Below are positions 8,332 through 17,263 of a stretch of DNA of 55,254 nt, piece by piece. Within the stretch, counting starts at the first letter, position 1, and every line of letters begins with the position of its first letter. A model generated the notes under the pieces. It made no database searches. It was not told where the DNA came from and saw only the letters and a program-made list of their open reading frames with translations. This stretch comes from Maribacter sp. (GTDB lineage Bacteria; Bacteroidota; Bacteroidia; Flavobacteriales; Flavobacteriaceae), in the NCBI GenBank assembly GCA_002749285.1, contig PDPR01000019.1, forward strand, positions 1 to 55,254, given 5' to 3'. The position numbers and the translations under genes were made by a program.

Positions 8332-9053
8332 ATAGAAAAACAGGTGGTATTCCAAACTACGAATCCGTACGGGACACTGAATGCCCCCAACCCAAAAACA
8401 AAAAACGTATGGGTGGTCTTTCACGGTATCGGTTATTTAAGCAGGTACTTTCTTAGGTATTTCGATGGACTCCCTTCGGAGGAAAACTACATCATTGCAC
8501 CCCAAGCCCCCTCAAAATACTACCTGAACAACGAATACCGCCATGTTGGGGGCCAATTGGCTGACCAAGGGGAACACTGCCATGGAGACCCATAATGTCC
8601 TAGCTTATATATAGATGCGGTATTCGACCAAGGGAACATCCCGACTAACCGGTTCGGATTCTCATAAGGGGGCTCCATTGCCGCAAGATGGGTGGCACAC
8701 CAGAAATTGAAATGCCAACACTTGATTTTATATGCCGGGGGACTGCCAAAGGAAACCAAACCCCATGTAATCTTGCTTTTTTGGCCAAGAACAATACCCA
8801 GATTACAATACTGGTCGGTGACAAGGACGGGTATATTACCATCGAACGCTTGAAAACGGAATCCAAAAGAATGGAGACATTGTTTGATGGAAGGGCCGAA
8901 CAGATTATTTTCGATGGAAAGCATGAGATAAGGAAAGAGCTCCTAGATCAATTTGTTCAAATGGGACCGTTTCCTTTCTGGAACTTACCCCCAAAAGACC
9001 GGTTCCAAATCAAACAAAACCAGTCGACATCACCAAAACATTGGATACTGTGA
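8332..9053 (+). pseudogene. Alpha/beta-hydrolase esterase, broken by several frameshifts
   Basis: Translated pieces in different frames line up as one esterase: EKQVVFQTTNPYGTLNA, VWVVFHGIGYLSRYFLRYF and YIIAPQAPSKYYLNNEYRHVG (frame of 8332), then NVLAYIDAVF and SIAARWVAHQKLKCQHLILY in another frame, then ITILVGDKDGYITIERLKTE and FDGKHEIRKELLDQ (frame of 8688). HGIG is an oxyanion-type motif, GDKD and GKHEI hold the expected acid and histidine. The GxSxG nucleophile region (near 8670) reads GFS-stop-GGS, so the nucleophile area is damaged. The codon where a start is expected (8332) is ATA, not ATG. In Flavobacteria such an esterase often sits next to men genes, as I recall; here it is dead. 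Confidence 0.8.
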
Positions 9054-9134
9054 ACAAAAATCGTGTAAAATACCCGGAAGATAGGTTTCTGGGTGTCCAT
9101 GGCAATCTGATATTTTCTACAACCCAAGGTGAAA

Positions 9135-10088
9135 TCACTCGCCCCCCGATTGTTCCCCAGCTATTTCGTAGTACTCGATCTCACGCGAAATATAACTGTT
9201 TTGGGGGGTTATGATCTTCTTGATCCAATTGCCTTCCTCCCCATTATCGTACTGGTAAATATACTCCTCGACATTGACCTCTTTATCTTTTTTTGATGTG
9301 GATTTAATAAGCATCCCCTTTTCATCATATTCGTATGAGATATTTTCAATAGGTACGAACTGCTTCTTCTTAAGGTCTTGGTTGAACTTTGTCTCCTCGA
9401 TCAATTTTCCCTCTAGGTCATATATGGCTTCTGTGGCCGAATGGGGCTCCCCTTCCAAAAAATCCTTGGTCAACACCACTTTACGTTTCTTTTTGCCCCT
9501 TCCGGTCCTTGTTGATTTCCGTACCGATTTCAAGATAGTCCCATTCAATGAATTGGTCTGGGTTCGTTCCCCCTTGTAATCGGTATATTCAATCAACGTT
9601 TCATCATTGCCATCGTTGTTCGTCCTAATGATCTTGACCAGGATACCGTTGGCATTATAGATATACTCATAACGGTCCAGAAATTCCTTATCGTATGTGA
9701 TTATCTTTTCAGTGACCTTACGAACAGGTATTGTATCGATCTCATAAAAATTGGCATAAGAGGTACTACTGTCAAAAATATTGTCCCTATAGTTCTCAAA
9801 ACGTTTTTCAACAAGCTCCCCGCCCCGATATTTGTAATAGGTCACATCATAATCAGTATCATTATAACGGGTAACCGACTTGGTCAATTTACCTTCCCTA
9901 TCAAAATCATAGGCTTCCTTTCCATAGGATGTGATGACCAAACATGATTTTACAGCCCCCTTTAGGTCAAAATCGGCAATAGTGAACCCCGGCTGTTGGG
10001 AATACCCCGAATACCCCACAAGAACAACACCCAAGAGGGTCATGGTCATCATCAAGGAATTAAAAAAAGAAAGCGTATGGTTTTTTGC
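9135..10088 (-). CDS. Secreted YD-repeat-like hypothetical protein
   Basis: I chose the ATG at 10088 (MAKNHTLSFFNSLMMTMTLL), which gives 317 residues and a clear signal peptide ending near GYSGYSQQ; the frame is open further upstream to 10319, but that part overlaps the oppositely oriented phosphoesterase. The mature part is a series of beta-hairpin repeats of the kind YDFDREGKLTKSVTRYND, YEYIYNANGILVKIIRTNND, YEYDEKGMLIKSTSKKD, reminiscent of RHS/YD repeats but much shorter than a true RHS toxin shell. It is probably exported to the periplasm or surface. Function unknown. The 5' ends of this gene and of the phosphoesterase face each other with about 135 bases between. Confidence 0.72.
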   Translation of the reverse strand, partial: AKNHTLSFFNSLMMTMTLLGVVLVGYSGYSQQPGFTIADFDLKGAVKSCLVITSYGKEAYDFDREGKLTKSVTRYNDTDYDVTYYKYRGGELVEKRFENYRDNIFDSSTSYANFYEIDTIPVRKVTEKIITYDKEFLDRYEYIYNANGILVKIIRTNNDGNDETLIEYTDYKGERTQTNSLNGTILKSVRKSTRTGRGKKKRKVVLTKDFLEGEPHSATEAIYDLEGKLIEETKFNQDLKKKQFVPIENISYEYDEKGMLIKSTSKKDKEVNVEEYIYQYDNGEEGNWIKKIITPQNSYISREIEYYEIAGEQSGGE

Positions 10089-10224
10089 CATATACCAAAA
10101 GTACTTTATAATATCACAACAATAAAACAAATTCCATACCATTAATATTGTGGCATACCATGGAAATTCGTTGACTGCCCATATACTTTTAAACAAATGG
10201 CCCTGTATCTTTAACCCCACATCA

Positions 10225-11155
10225 ATGGTAAGACCAAGAAACCACAACCCAACGAAGAAGCTTACAGCCTTTATCATCCTACTCCCCATCATGGGGTGTA
10301 ATACCAAAGAAAAACCCACACCCGAATACCCTGATTTCGAAATAGGGATAATTGCCGACTGCCAATACTGTTATTGCGAGCCTACAGAAGTCCGTTTCTA
10401 CAAAAAAGCCCCCGAACGTTTACAAGAGGCAGTGAACGAACTCAATACCCATACTTTGGATTACACCGTTCACCTTGGGGACTTTATCGACAGGAATCTT
10501 GACAGTTTCGACACCCTTGTCCCTATTTGGAATGGCCTAAAATCGGACAAATACCATGTGTTGGGCAACCATGACTTTAAGGTTACCGACTCCCTGAAAC
10601 CCTTGATATTCGATAAGATGGGCCTTAAGGACCGATATTATAGTGTGGCAAGGAACAAATGGCGTTTTATTGTCCTGGACGGAAATGACCTAAGTGTATA
10701 TGGGACCCTTACAGAAACAAAAAAACAACAGACCGATTCCCTTTTCAACCTTCTCTCCAAAAAGGATCTGCCCAACTTGAAACCTTGGAACGGCGGATTG
10801 GGTACGGAACAATTGCAATGGGTGGAAAATAAATTGGGACAGGCTACCAAGAACAAGGAACGTGTGGGCTTTTATTGCCATTTTCCCACTCTTGGGGAAA
10901 ACCAATGACCACAATCTATGGAATTACGGACAACTATTGGCCATCATCGATAAATGCGACTGCGTGAAATTTTATTTTAACGGCCATAACCACGCTGGCA
11001 GCTATGCCCAAAAAAACGGTGTTCATTACCTAAACTTCAAAGGTATGCTCGATACCCGGGACAACACTTCATTTGCCAGGGTCGCCTTCCATCGCGACCC
11101 ACTCATTGTCAAAGGTTATGGGTGGGAGCCGGATCGCGGATTACGGATCCGTTGA
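10225..11155 (+). pseudogene. Metallophosphoesterase (ADP-ribose/CDP-alcohol diphosphatase-like), frameshifted
   Basis: From the ATG at 10225 a lipoprotein signal (LTAFIILLPIMGCNTK) leads into a calcineurin-like phosphoesterase: FEIGIIADCQYC, VHLGDFIDR and VLGNHDF are the metal-binding motifs in the expected order, and YCHFP follows. The frame stops at 10908; after a one-base shift within the run near 10890-10905 it continues NDHNLWNYGQLLAII, FYFNGHNHAGSYA (the last metal-binding GHxH motif) and ends at 11155. The motif pattern is that of Mn2+-dependent ADP-ribose/CDP-alcohol diphosphatases. The shift site lies in short G and A runs, so a sequencing indel is possible; if real, the protein loses its last metal ligands. 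Confidence 0.82.
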
Positions 11156-11164
11156 CCTAATTGC

Positions 11165-11204
11165 AAAAAAAAGCATCCTGACAATGCTGTCAGGATGCTT
11201 TTTA
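11165..11204. terminator. Bidirectional terminator between phosphoesterase and dnaK
   Basis: AAGCATCCTGACA (11171-11183) pairs perfectly with TGTCAGGATGCTT (11188-11200) around ATGC. Runs of A before and T after the stem let it act for both converging genes. Confidence 0.9.
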
Positions 11205-11221
11205 CCATATAGCCGTCCTAT

Positions 11222-13129
11222 TTACTTGACTTCCTCGAAATCCACGTCCTCGACGTTATCGCCTTCCCCGGAATCGTTACTGGCGGTATCCCCTTCATTG
11301 GGGGGAGCCCCTGCCTGTTGTCCTTCCGCTTGGGCCTTGTACATTTCCTCGGAAGCTACTTTCCAAGCCTCGTTGATTTTCTCCAAGGCAGGTGTAATAA
11401 CGGCAACATCCTTGCTTTCATACGCTTTCTTCAATTCTTCCAAAGCCCCTTCGATCGGCTTTTTCTTATCATCGGAAAGCTTATCACCAAACTCCGACAA
11501 TTGCTTTTCGGTCTGGAAGATCATTCCATCGGCCTCGTTCAATTTATCAGCGGTTTCCTTGGCCTTTCTATCGGTTTCAGCATTCGCCTCGGCCTCGGCT
11601 TTCATCTTTTTGATTTCCTCTTCGGTCAAACCTGAGGAAGCCTCGATACGAATATCCTGTGTTTTATTGGTAGCCTTATCGGTTGCCGATACCTTAATGA
11701 TTCCATTGGCATCAATATCAAAAGTTACCTCGATTTGAGGTGTACCCCTTGGTGCAGGTGGAATTCCGTCCAAATGGAAACGCCCTATTGTCTTGTTATC
11801 CGCTGCCATTGGTCTTTCCCCTTGCAACACATGGATCTCAACCGATGGCTGGTTGTCGGCCGCCGTAGAGAATACTTGTGATTTTTTGGTCGGGATAGTG
11901 GTATTGGCATCGATCAACTTGGTCATTACGCTACCCATGGTCTCAATACCCAATGATAACGGTGTAACATCCAATAACAGTACATCCTTGACATCACCCG
12001 TCAATACACCACCTTGGATGGCGGCACCTACGGCAACGACCTCATCAGGGTTCACCCCTTTCGATGGCTTCTTGCCAAAGAACTTCTCAACGGCTTCCTG
12101 TACGGCAGGGATACGTGTTGAACCACCTACCAGGATGATCTCATTGATATCACTTTTTGAAAGTCCGGCTGCTTTTAAGGCCGCCTCACAAGGATCAATG
12201 GTCCTTTTCACCAAATCGGCGATCAATTGCTCAAATTTGGAACGTGTCAAGGAACGCACCAAGTGTTTGGGCCCTGAAGCGGTCGCTGTCACATAAGGCA
12301 GGTTGATCTCGGTCTGTGCAGAGGAGGACAACTCGATCTTTGCCTTTTCGGCAGCCTCTCGCAAACGTTGCAATGCCATGGCATCATCACGTAAATCCAT
12401 ACCCTCTTCTTTTTTGAACTCATCGGCCAACCAGTCAATGATTTTTTGGTCGACATCATCACCCCCCAAGTGGGTATCCCCATCGGTGGACAATACCTCG
12501 AATACACCGTCACCCAATTCCAAGATGGAAACATCATGGGTACCACCACCAAAGTCGAAAACCACTATTTTCTGGTCCGTACTCTTTTTATCCATACCAT
12601 AGGCCAAAGAAGCCGCGGTAGGTTCGTTGATGATCCTCTCAACCTTAAGTCCGGCAATCTCGCCGGCCTCTTTGGTAGCTTGTCTCTGTGCATCGTTGAA
12701 ATAGGCAGGAACGGTAATTACCGCCCTGGTCACATCCTGGCCCAAATAATCCTCAGCGGTTTTCTTCATTTTCTGAAGGATCATCGCTGAAAGTTCCTGG
12801 GGCGTATATAAACGTCCGTCTATATCTACCCTTGGGGTATTGTTATCCCCTTTTACAACTTTATAAGGAACACGGTCCGCCTCCTTTTTTGATTCGGAGA
12901 ACTTGTTGCCCATAAAACGTTTTATCGAATAAACGGTTTTGTGTGGGTTGGTCACTGCCTGTCTTTTTGCGGAATCCCCTACTTTGATCTCGCCGCCCTC
13001 CACAAATGCGATTACGGATGGTGTGGTCCTTTTACCTTCGGCATTGGGAACCACAACAGGCTCGTTACCTTCCATTACTGAAACGCAGGAGTTGGTCGTA
13101 CCCAAATCTATACCTATGATCTTGCTCAT
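11222..13129 (-). CDS. dnaK: Molecular chaperone DnaK (Hsp70)
   Basis: This encodes 635 residues, full length. The N-terminal ATPase domain has [17 protein letters not shown] (phosphate 1), [15 protein letters not shown] (phosphate 2), [16 protein letters not shown] (adenosine) and the linker region [20 protein letters not shown]; the substrate-binding domain and a helical lid follow, ending [12 protein letters not shown], close to the classic EEVD-like acidic tail. It folds client proteins in the cytoplasm with DnaJ and GrpE, which are not in the window. It is transcribed alone; the terminator at 11165 closes it. The upstream 680 bases hold decayed sequence, so the promoter must lie near 13140-13200, where I see no perfect consensus. 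Confidence 0.98.
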   Translation of the reverse strand: MSKIIGIDLGTTNSCVSVMEGNEPVVVPNAEGKRTTPSVIAFVEGGEIKVGDSAKRQAVTNPHKTVYSIKRFMGNKFSESKKEADRVPYKVVKGDNNTPRVDIDGRLYTPQELSAMILQKMKKTAEDYLGQDVTRAVITVPAYFNDAQRQATKEAGEIAGLKVERIINEPTAASLAYGMDKKSTDQKIVVFDFGGGTHDVSILELGDGVFEVLSTDGDTHLGGDDVDQKIIDWLADEFKKEEGMDLRDDAMALQRLREAAEKAKIELSSSAQTEINLPYVTATASGPKHLVRSLTRSKFEQLIADLVKRTIDPCEAALKAAGLSKSDINEIILVGGSTRIPAVQEAVEKFFGKKPSKGVNPDEVVAVGAAIQGGVLTGDVKDVLLLDVTPLSLGIETMGSVMTKLIDANTTIPTKKSQVFSTAADNQPSVEIHVLQGERPMAADNKTIGRFHLDGIPPAPRGTPQIEVTFDIDANGIIKVSATDKATNKTQDIRIEASSGLTEEEIKKMKAEAEANAETDRKAKETADKLNEADGMIFQTEKQLSEFGDKLSDDKKKPIEGALEELKKAYESKDVAVITPALEKINEAWKVASEEMYKAQAEGQQAGAPPNEGDTASNDSGEGDNVEDVDFEEVK

Positions 13130-13244
13130 TATTTATGTTTTAAATATTAGTCCTTAATTTTTAATGTCGGTAAGGGAATGACAAACAATATGCCAACTTC
13201 CGATGAACTGACATGATGTCACTTCGGGGCCTTTTGGACCGGGG

Positions 13245-13442
13245 CTAGGTTCGTAGGGAAATATGTCCTCCCCGTAGAGGATGCCATGATATTGGTTGAT
13301 GGCAAGGACTGGGATGGGGTGGAACAGAACAGGGCAGCGACCGCTGGACTCATGATTATAGGAATGATACCCGATGGTAAGGCAACCAAAATATTTAAGC
13401 CGATTGCCAAAATAGCAAAAGGGGCAAAGACTTGGGGGAGTA
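13245..13442 (+). pseudogene. Fragment resembling a polymorphic-toxin (RHS-like) pre-toxin region
   Basis: The plus frame through 13286 is open upstream and reads FVGKYVLPVEDAMILVDGKD, then WDGVEQNRAATAGLMIIGMI and PDGKATKIFKPIAKIAKGAK before it degrades near 13442. Gly/Ala-rich hydrophobic turns followed by a lysine-rich AKxAKGAK stretch resemble the segment that precedes the C-terminal toxin domain in RHS and related effectors. No start codon, shell repeats or toxin domain can be seen, and the family placement is from pattern only. It lies between dnaK and purC beside a solo IS end. Confidence 0.35.
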
Positions 13443-13618
13443 GTAGTCAAAAAATAATCATAATTGCTGTATTAAGTAGAACCCAGCCGTCCAGATTTAA
13501 TCAAAACTTTAAAACATCCCTATCCTTTCAGTTGTAATAATGATGATTTAAAAAATAATTGATTTCTATCTTACATTGTATAAGAATTTCAAAGAGGAGT
13601 TTATAAAACAGTATGGTT

Positions 13619-13643
13619 AACCCATTGTGCATTTTAAACAATG
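13619..13643 (-). repeat. Solo terminal end of an IS982-family element
   Basis: These 25 bases (AACCCATTGTGC followed by ATTTTAAACAATG) match the right end of the IS982-family copy at 49407-50383, read in the opposite direction, with one mismatch. Nothing of the transposase is next to it, so it is a relic of a deleted or decayed insertion. Confidence 0.72.
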
Positions 13644-13655
13644 TATAGCTAAGTT

Positions 13656-13697
13656 AGAACCGTTTGGAGAAATGAAACTCCAAACGGTTCTATTGGT
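13656..13697 (+). terminator. Terminator-like hairpin with 14-bp stem
   Basis: AGAACCGTTTGGAG (13656-13669) pairs perfectly with CTCCAAACGGTTCT (13678-13691), followed by ATTGGTTTTTT. It is oriented for plus-strand transcription, yet no intact plus gene ends here; it may have served the lost toxin-like gene. Confidence 0.7.
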
Positions 13698-13810
13698 TTT
13701 TTATAGACGGGATCTTAAGGTGGGTACACACCAATAATATAACCTACGACGTCGGGGCATGCCCATAAAAATATTTAGAGATGGCGACCGATATTATCGA
13801 AAGATATGGC

Positions 13811-14764
13811 CTAAGTACGTTCCAAATACCCTAGGACATTTTTTTCGATACGCTCCTGTATATTTGAGATATCGGCCTTTACAAAGGTCTCCCCCGTAAT
13901 ATTCTCGTACAGCTCTATATAACGATCCGATACCGTCTTGATGTAATCATCGGTCATTTCCGGTAAGGTCTGGCCTTCCAGGCCTTGGAAACCTTTAGCG
14001 ATCAGCCATTGCCTTACGAACTCCTTCGAAAGTTGTTTCTGGGCCTCCCCCTTGTCCTGACGTTCCCGATACCCCTCGGCATAAAAATAACGTGAGGAAT
14101 CCGGCGTATGTATCTCATCGATCAAAACGATCTCACCGTTCCTGGTCTTTCCAAACTCGTATTTGGTATCGACCAAGATCAAGCCCCTATCGGCAGCGAT
14201 TTCAGTACCCCGTTGGAACAGTGCCTTGGTATACCCCTCAAGTACCGAATAATCCGTCTCGGAGACAATCCCCCTTTTAATGATATCGGCCCTTGCGATA
14301 TCCTCATCATGATCGCCCATTTCGGCCTTGGTCGCCGGGGTTATTATAGGTTCCGGAAACCTATCGTTCTCCTTCATTCCACTAGGCATGGGAACACCAC
14401 AGAGCGTTCCCTTCCCTGCCTTGTACTCACGGGCCGCATGGCCGGAAAGGTATCCCCGGATAACCATTTCCACCTTAAAGGGTTCACAGGCATGGCCTAC
14501 CGCCACATTGGGATCCGGGGTTGCCATTAGCCAATTGGGTACGATATCGGCCGTATCGGACATCATTTTGGTAGCGATCTGGTTCAGGATCTGGCCTTTA
14601 TAGGGAATCCCCTTGGGCATCACCACATCAAAGGCGGAAAGTCGATCCGTAGCGATCATGATGAGGATATCATCTTCAAGACGATACACCTCCCGTACCT
14701 TGCCTTTATAAACACTTTGTTGCCCTGGAAAATTAAAATCGGTATTCGTTATCGTTTTGCCCAT
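13811..14764 (-). CDS. purC: Phosphoribosylaminoimidazole-succinocarboxamide synthase
   Basis: PurC couples aspartate to CAIR with ATP to give SAICAR in purine synthesis. The 317 residues match the longer form of the family, with the nucleotide-binding start [28 protein letters not shown], the motif [40 protein letters not shown] and [14 protein letters not shown], all diagnostic of SAICAR synthases. It begins eight bases after phoH ends on the same strand, so both are probably read from the phoH promoter. No other purine gene is nearby. Confidence 0.97.
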   Translation of the reverse strand: MGKTITNTDFNFPGQQSVYKGKVREVYRLEDDILIMIATDRLSAFDVVMPKGIPYKGQILNQIATKMMSDTADIVPNWLMATPDPNVAVGHACEPFKVEMVIRGYLSGHAAREYKAGKGTLCGVPMPSGMKENDRFPEPIITPATKAEMGDHDEDIARADIIKRGIVSETDYSVLEGYTKALFQRGTEIAADRGLILVDTKYEFGKTRNGEIVLIDEIHTPDSSRYFYAEGYRERQDKGEAQKQLSKEFVRQWLIAKGFQGLEGQTLPEMTDDYIKTVSDRYIELYENITGETFVKADISNIQERIEKNVLGYLERT

Positions 14765-14772
14765 TGGTATGC

Positions 14773-15726
14773 CTAATTCTGATGTTCTATATTTTTGTAC
14801 GCATTGATTACTTTCTTGACCAGTTTATGGCGGATGACATCCTTGTCGTCAAGATATACCATAGCGATACCCTCAACATTCCCTAAGATCAACAAGGCCT
14901 CCTTCAATCCGGAAATGACCCTTCTGGGCAGGTCTATCTGCCCGGGATCACCGGTAATCAGGAATTTGGCATTCTTGCCCATACGTGTAAGGAACATTTT
15001 CATTTGCGCATGTGTGGTATTCTGGGCTTCGTCCAGAATCACAAAGGCATTGTCCAAGGTACGTCCCCTCATAAAGGCCATTGGTGCGATCTGTATGGTG
15101 CCATTCCCTATATAGTGCGCCAATTTTTCTGCCGGTACCATATCCCTCAAGGCATCATATAGAGGTTGCATATAGGGATCCAGTTTTTCCTGAAGGTCCC
15201 CCGGCAAAAAACCAAGGTTCTCCCCTGCCTCAACAGCAGGCCGGGTCAAGATGATCCGTTTTACCTGTCTGTCCTTAAGTGCCTTTACTGCCAAGGCCAC
15301 GCCAGTATAGGTCTTGCCCGTTCCCGCAGGGCCAATGGCAAATACCATATCGTTCTTAAGGGAGGCATCCACCAATCTTCGTTGGTTCACGGTACGGGCC
15401 TTGATCAACCGGCCACTTACCCCATGTACCAGGATCTCCCCACTGTTTTCGGGCGATTCATAGTCCGTCTTGTCATTACTGGTCAATACCCGTTCTATAC
15501 TGTTTTCGTCCAACTTGTTGTATTTTATAAAATGCTGGGAGAGCATGTCGAACCTTTTGTCGAATTCCTCCAAAAGTTCCTCGTCCCCATAGGCCTTTAT
15601 CTTGTTTCCCCGTGCCACGATCTTGAGCTTTGGGAAATACTTTTTTATAATGTCGATATTCTCGTCCCCTTGTCCAAAAAACTCCCTTGGACTGATCTCG
15701 ATAAGTTCTAGAGTAAGTTCGCTCAA
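14773..15726 (-). CDS. PhoH-like P-loop ATPase
   Basis: This encodes 317 residues. The Walker A motif [20 protein letters not shown] and the Walker B/DEAQ motif [20 protein letters not shown] are those of the PhoH family, cytoplasmic ATPases linked by context to RNA metabolism and rRNA maturation (YbeZ of E. coli). The N-terminal 100 residues have the KH-like region usual in the long form ([20 protein letters not shown]). purC follows after eight bases. The gene diverges from the SAM hydrolase gene over 127 bases that contain a promoter for each direction. Confidence 0.92.
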   Translation of the reverse strand: MSELTLELIEISPREFFGQGDENIDIIKKYFPKLKIVARGNKIKAYGDEELLEEFDKRFDMLSQHFIKYNKLDENSIERVLTSNDKTDYESPENSGEILVHGVSGRLIKARTVNQRRLVDASLKNDMVFAIGPAGTGKTYTGVALAVKALKDRQVKRIILTRPAVEAGENLGFLPGDLQEKLDPYMQPLYDALRDMVPAEKLAHYIGNGTIQIAPMAFMRGRTLDNAFVILDEAQNTTHAQMKMFLTRMGKNAKFLITGDPGQIDLPRRVISGLKEALLILGNVEGIAMVYLDDKDVIRHKLVKKVINAYKNIEHQN

Positions 15727-15795
15727 AAAATTGTAGATTGTTGAATTAAAGCCAGGAATAATAATTTCACTTGGCTGTTTTTTGTTTAATTTTGT

Positions 15796-15824
15796 TTGAC
15801 AAATTTAAGTAAAATTTAGGTTTG
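15796..15824 (+). promoter_or_regulatory. Promoter of the SAM hydrolase gene
   Basis: TTG at 15796-15798, an 18-base spacer, and TAGGTTTG at 15817-15824 form a full match to the Bacteroidota -33/-7 pattern. The ATG at 15854 would follow a leader of about 25 bases. Confidence 0.7.
15800..15807 (-). promoter_or_regulatory. -7 box of the phoH-purC unit
   Basis: On the minus strand the sequence reads TAAATTTG, a perfect TAnnTTTG, about 75 bases before the phoH ATG. It lies directly beside the -33 TTG of the divergent promoter, so the two promoters overlap. Confidence 0.55.
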
Positions 15825-15853
15825 GCGAACTAAAAACATATCAACATTGCTGC

Positions 15854-16684
15854 ATGGCAATCATTACCCTAACAACCGATTTCGGGCTTAAGGACCACTT
15901 TGTTGGTGCTTTGAAAGGTTCCATATACAAGGAACTCGGCGATGCCAAGATCGTTGATATTTCACACAATATAAGTCCGTTCAATATCCATGAATGTGCC
16001 TACATCCTAAAGAACTCCTATAAAAGCTTCCCAAAGGGCACCATACATATCGTCGGTGTCGATTCCGAGGCGACCCCGGAGAACAAACATATCGTGGTGT
16101 TCGTTGACGGGCATTATTTCGTCACCTCCAACAATGGTGTCATTGGGTTGATCATCTCGGAAATAAAACCCGAAAAAGTCATCGAGATCAATATACCCAA
16201 TACCGCGAACGGGCCTTTCCCCGTAATGGATGTTTTTGTCAAAGTGGCATGCCATATCGTTCGGGGAGGCACATTGGAGGTTGTTGGCAAGGCCTTCGAC
16301 GATTTAAGGGACCTTAGGGATTTTTCACCTAGAATAACCGATAATGGCAAAAAGATCGTGGGCAGTGTAATCTATATCGACAATTATGGCAATGTGGTGA
16401 CCAACATAGAAAAAACCCTGTTCGAGGCATATAGAAAAGGGCGTACCTATGAATTGCACGCACGAACCAGCCTGATTACCAGAATACTGGACAATTATAG
16501 TGATATCGTCAATTACGACCTGGAACGGAACAAAAGAAAAGGTGCCGGTGACCTACTTGCCCTCTTCAACTCTTCGGGCTATATAGAACTTGCCATTTAC
16601 AAAAGTAACCTGGACACCGTTGGTGGGGCCTCTACCCTACTGGGGCTCGATTACCGGGACACGGTCACCATCAACTTCCTGTAA
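15854..16684 (+). CDS. SAM hydroxide adenosyltransferase (DUF62 family)
   Basis: This encodes 276 residues of the DUF62/duf-62 family, enzymes that split S-adenosylmethionine with hydroxide to adenosine and methionine. The start ITLTTDFGLKDHFVGALKGS carries the conserved aspartate, followed by VDISHNISPFNIHECAYIL, FVTSNNGVIGLI with the SNNG motif, and the C-terminal barrel with DNYGNVVTNI. Length is normal. It is read alone, divergently from phoH, from the promoter at 15796. The physiological role of the family is unclear. Confidence 0.92.
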   Translation: MAIITLTTDFGLKDHFVGALKGSIYKELGDAKIVDISHNISPFNIHECAYILKNSYKSFPKGTIHIVGVDSEATPENKHIVVFVDGHYFVTSNNGVIGLIISEIKPEKVIEINIPNTANGPFPVMDVFVKVACHIVRGGTLEVVGKAFDDLRDLRDFSPRITDNGKKIVGSVIYIDNYGNVVTNIEKTLFEAYRKGRTYELHARTSLITRILDNYSDIVNYDLERNKRKGAGDLLALFNSSGYIELAIYKSNLDTVGGASTLLGLDYRDTVTINFL

Positions 16685-17142
16685 ATACCGAAACGCATTG
16701 TAAAATCGACATTCGTACCAGACAGGGTACATTGCCCTTGGAACCATTATAGGATATCCCCGTTTTCACCTATGGACATTGGTGGACAAAGACCATTTAA
16801 ACGTATATGGGAAATCCAAAGGCACCCAAAATACCACTTGGGGCAAGACCAAAATACCGTTCAGGGACAGACCGGAAACCAAGGGACCCAAGGTTGCGAA
16901 AGCATCCGAATTCCCATCCAAATCTGACTCCCTTTGGCCTATTTGACGGACGGACTTATAAACATAGGGGGGTATATCCAGACTGTATTTTCATATTGGA
17001 AGGGTTTAACGGTATCCGGACACAAATTGCCACTATGCCTATTTACGGGCTATACCAACGCACACAACAACGTTTACCCTGTTCTACCCCAAAAAAAAGG
17101 ACGCCCTCCCGGATAATGGCAAGTGTTGATAAGTTTGTTTCA
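16685..17142 (+). other. Non-coding stretch between SAM hydrolase and dnaN, no gene seen
   Basis: Nothing here looks like a working gene: the longest open frames lack a ribosome-binding site and have improbable composition. It contains no hairpin with a T-run. In several Flavobacteria I remember gliding genes gldF and gldG between these two neighbours; I see no trace of them here. It may be decayed sequence. Confidence 0.5.
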
Positions 17143-17169
17143 TTGGAAAGGACAATTAAAATATCTTTG
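17143..17169 (+). promoter_or_regulatory. Likely dnaN promoter
   Basis: TTG at 17143-17145 and TATCTTTG at 17162-17169 match the Bacteroidota promoter pattern with a slightly short 16-base spacer. The dnaN ATG at 17264 would follow a leader of about 90 bases. Confidence 0.55.
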
Positions 17170-17263
17170 TTTGATTGCGTGTAGTATGTTCAATCGATTT
17201 TAAAAGGGGCATGGCCTGTAAAGATAAAATGAACAAAAAGTAATTCAGAAAAAAGAAGAGCGA

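Noticed and set aside
10089..10319. Upstream extension of the YD-repeat-like protein to 394 residues
   Set aside because: It would overlap the start of the divergent phosphoesterase and would bury a good signal peptide that begins at 10088.
11073..11738. 221-residue open frame on the plus strand antisense to dnaK
   Set aside because: Serine/leucine-rich shadow of the strongly biased dnaK codons; overlaps the terminator and has no family pattern.
16807..17184. 125-residue open frame before dnaN
   Set aside because: Rich in Pro, Arg and Thr with no motif, and it runs through the dnaN promoter elements.
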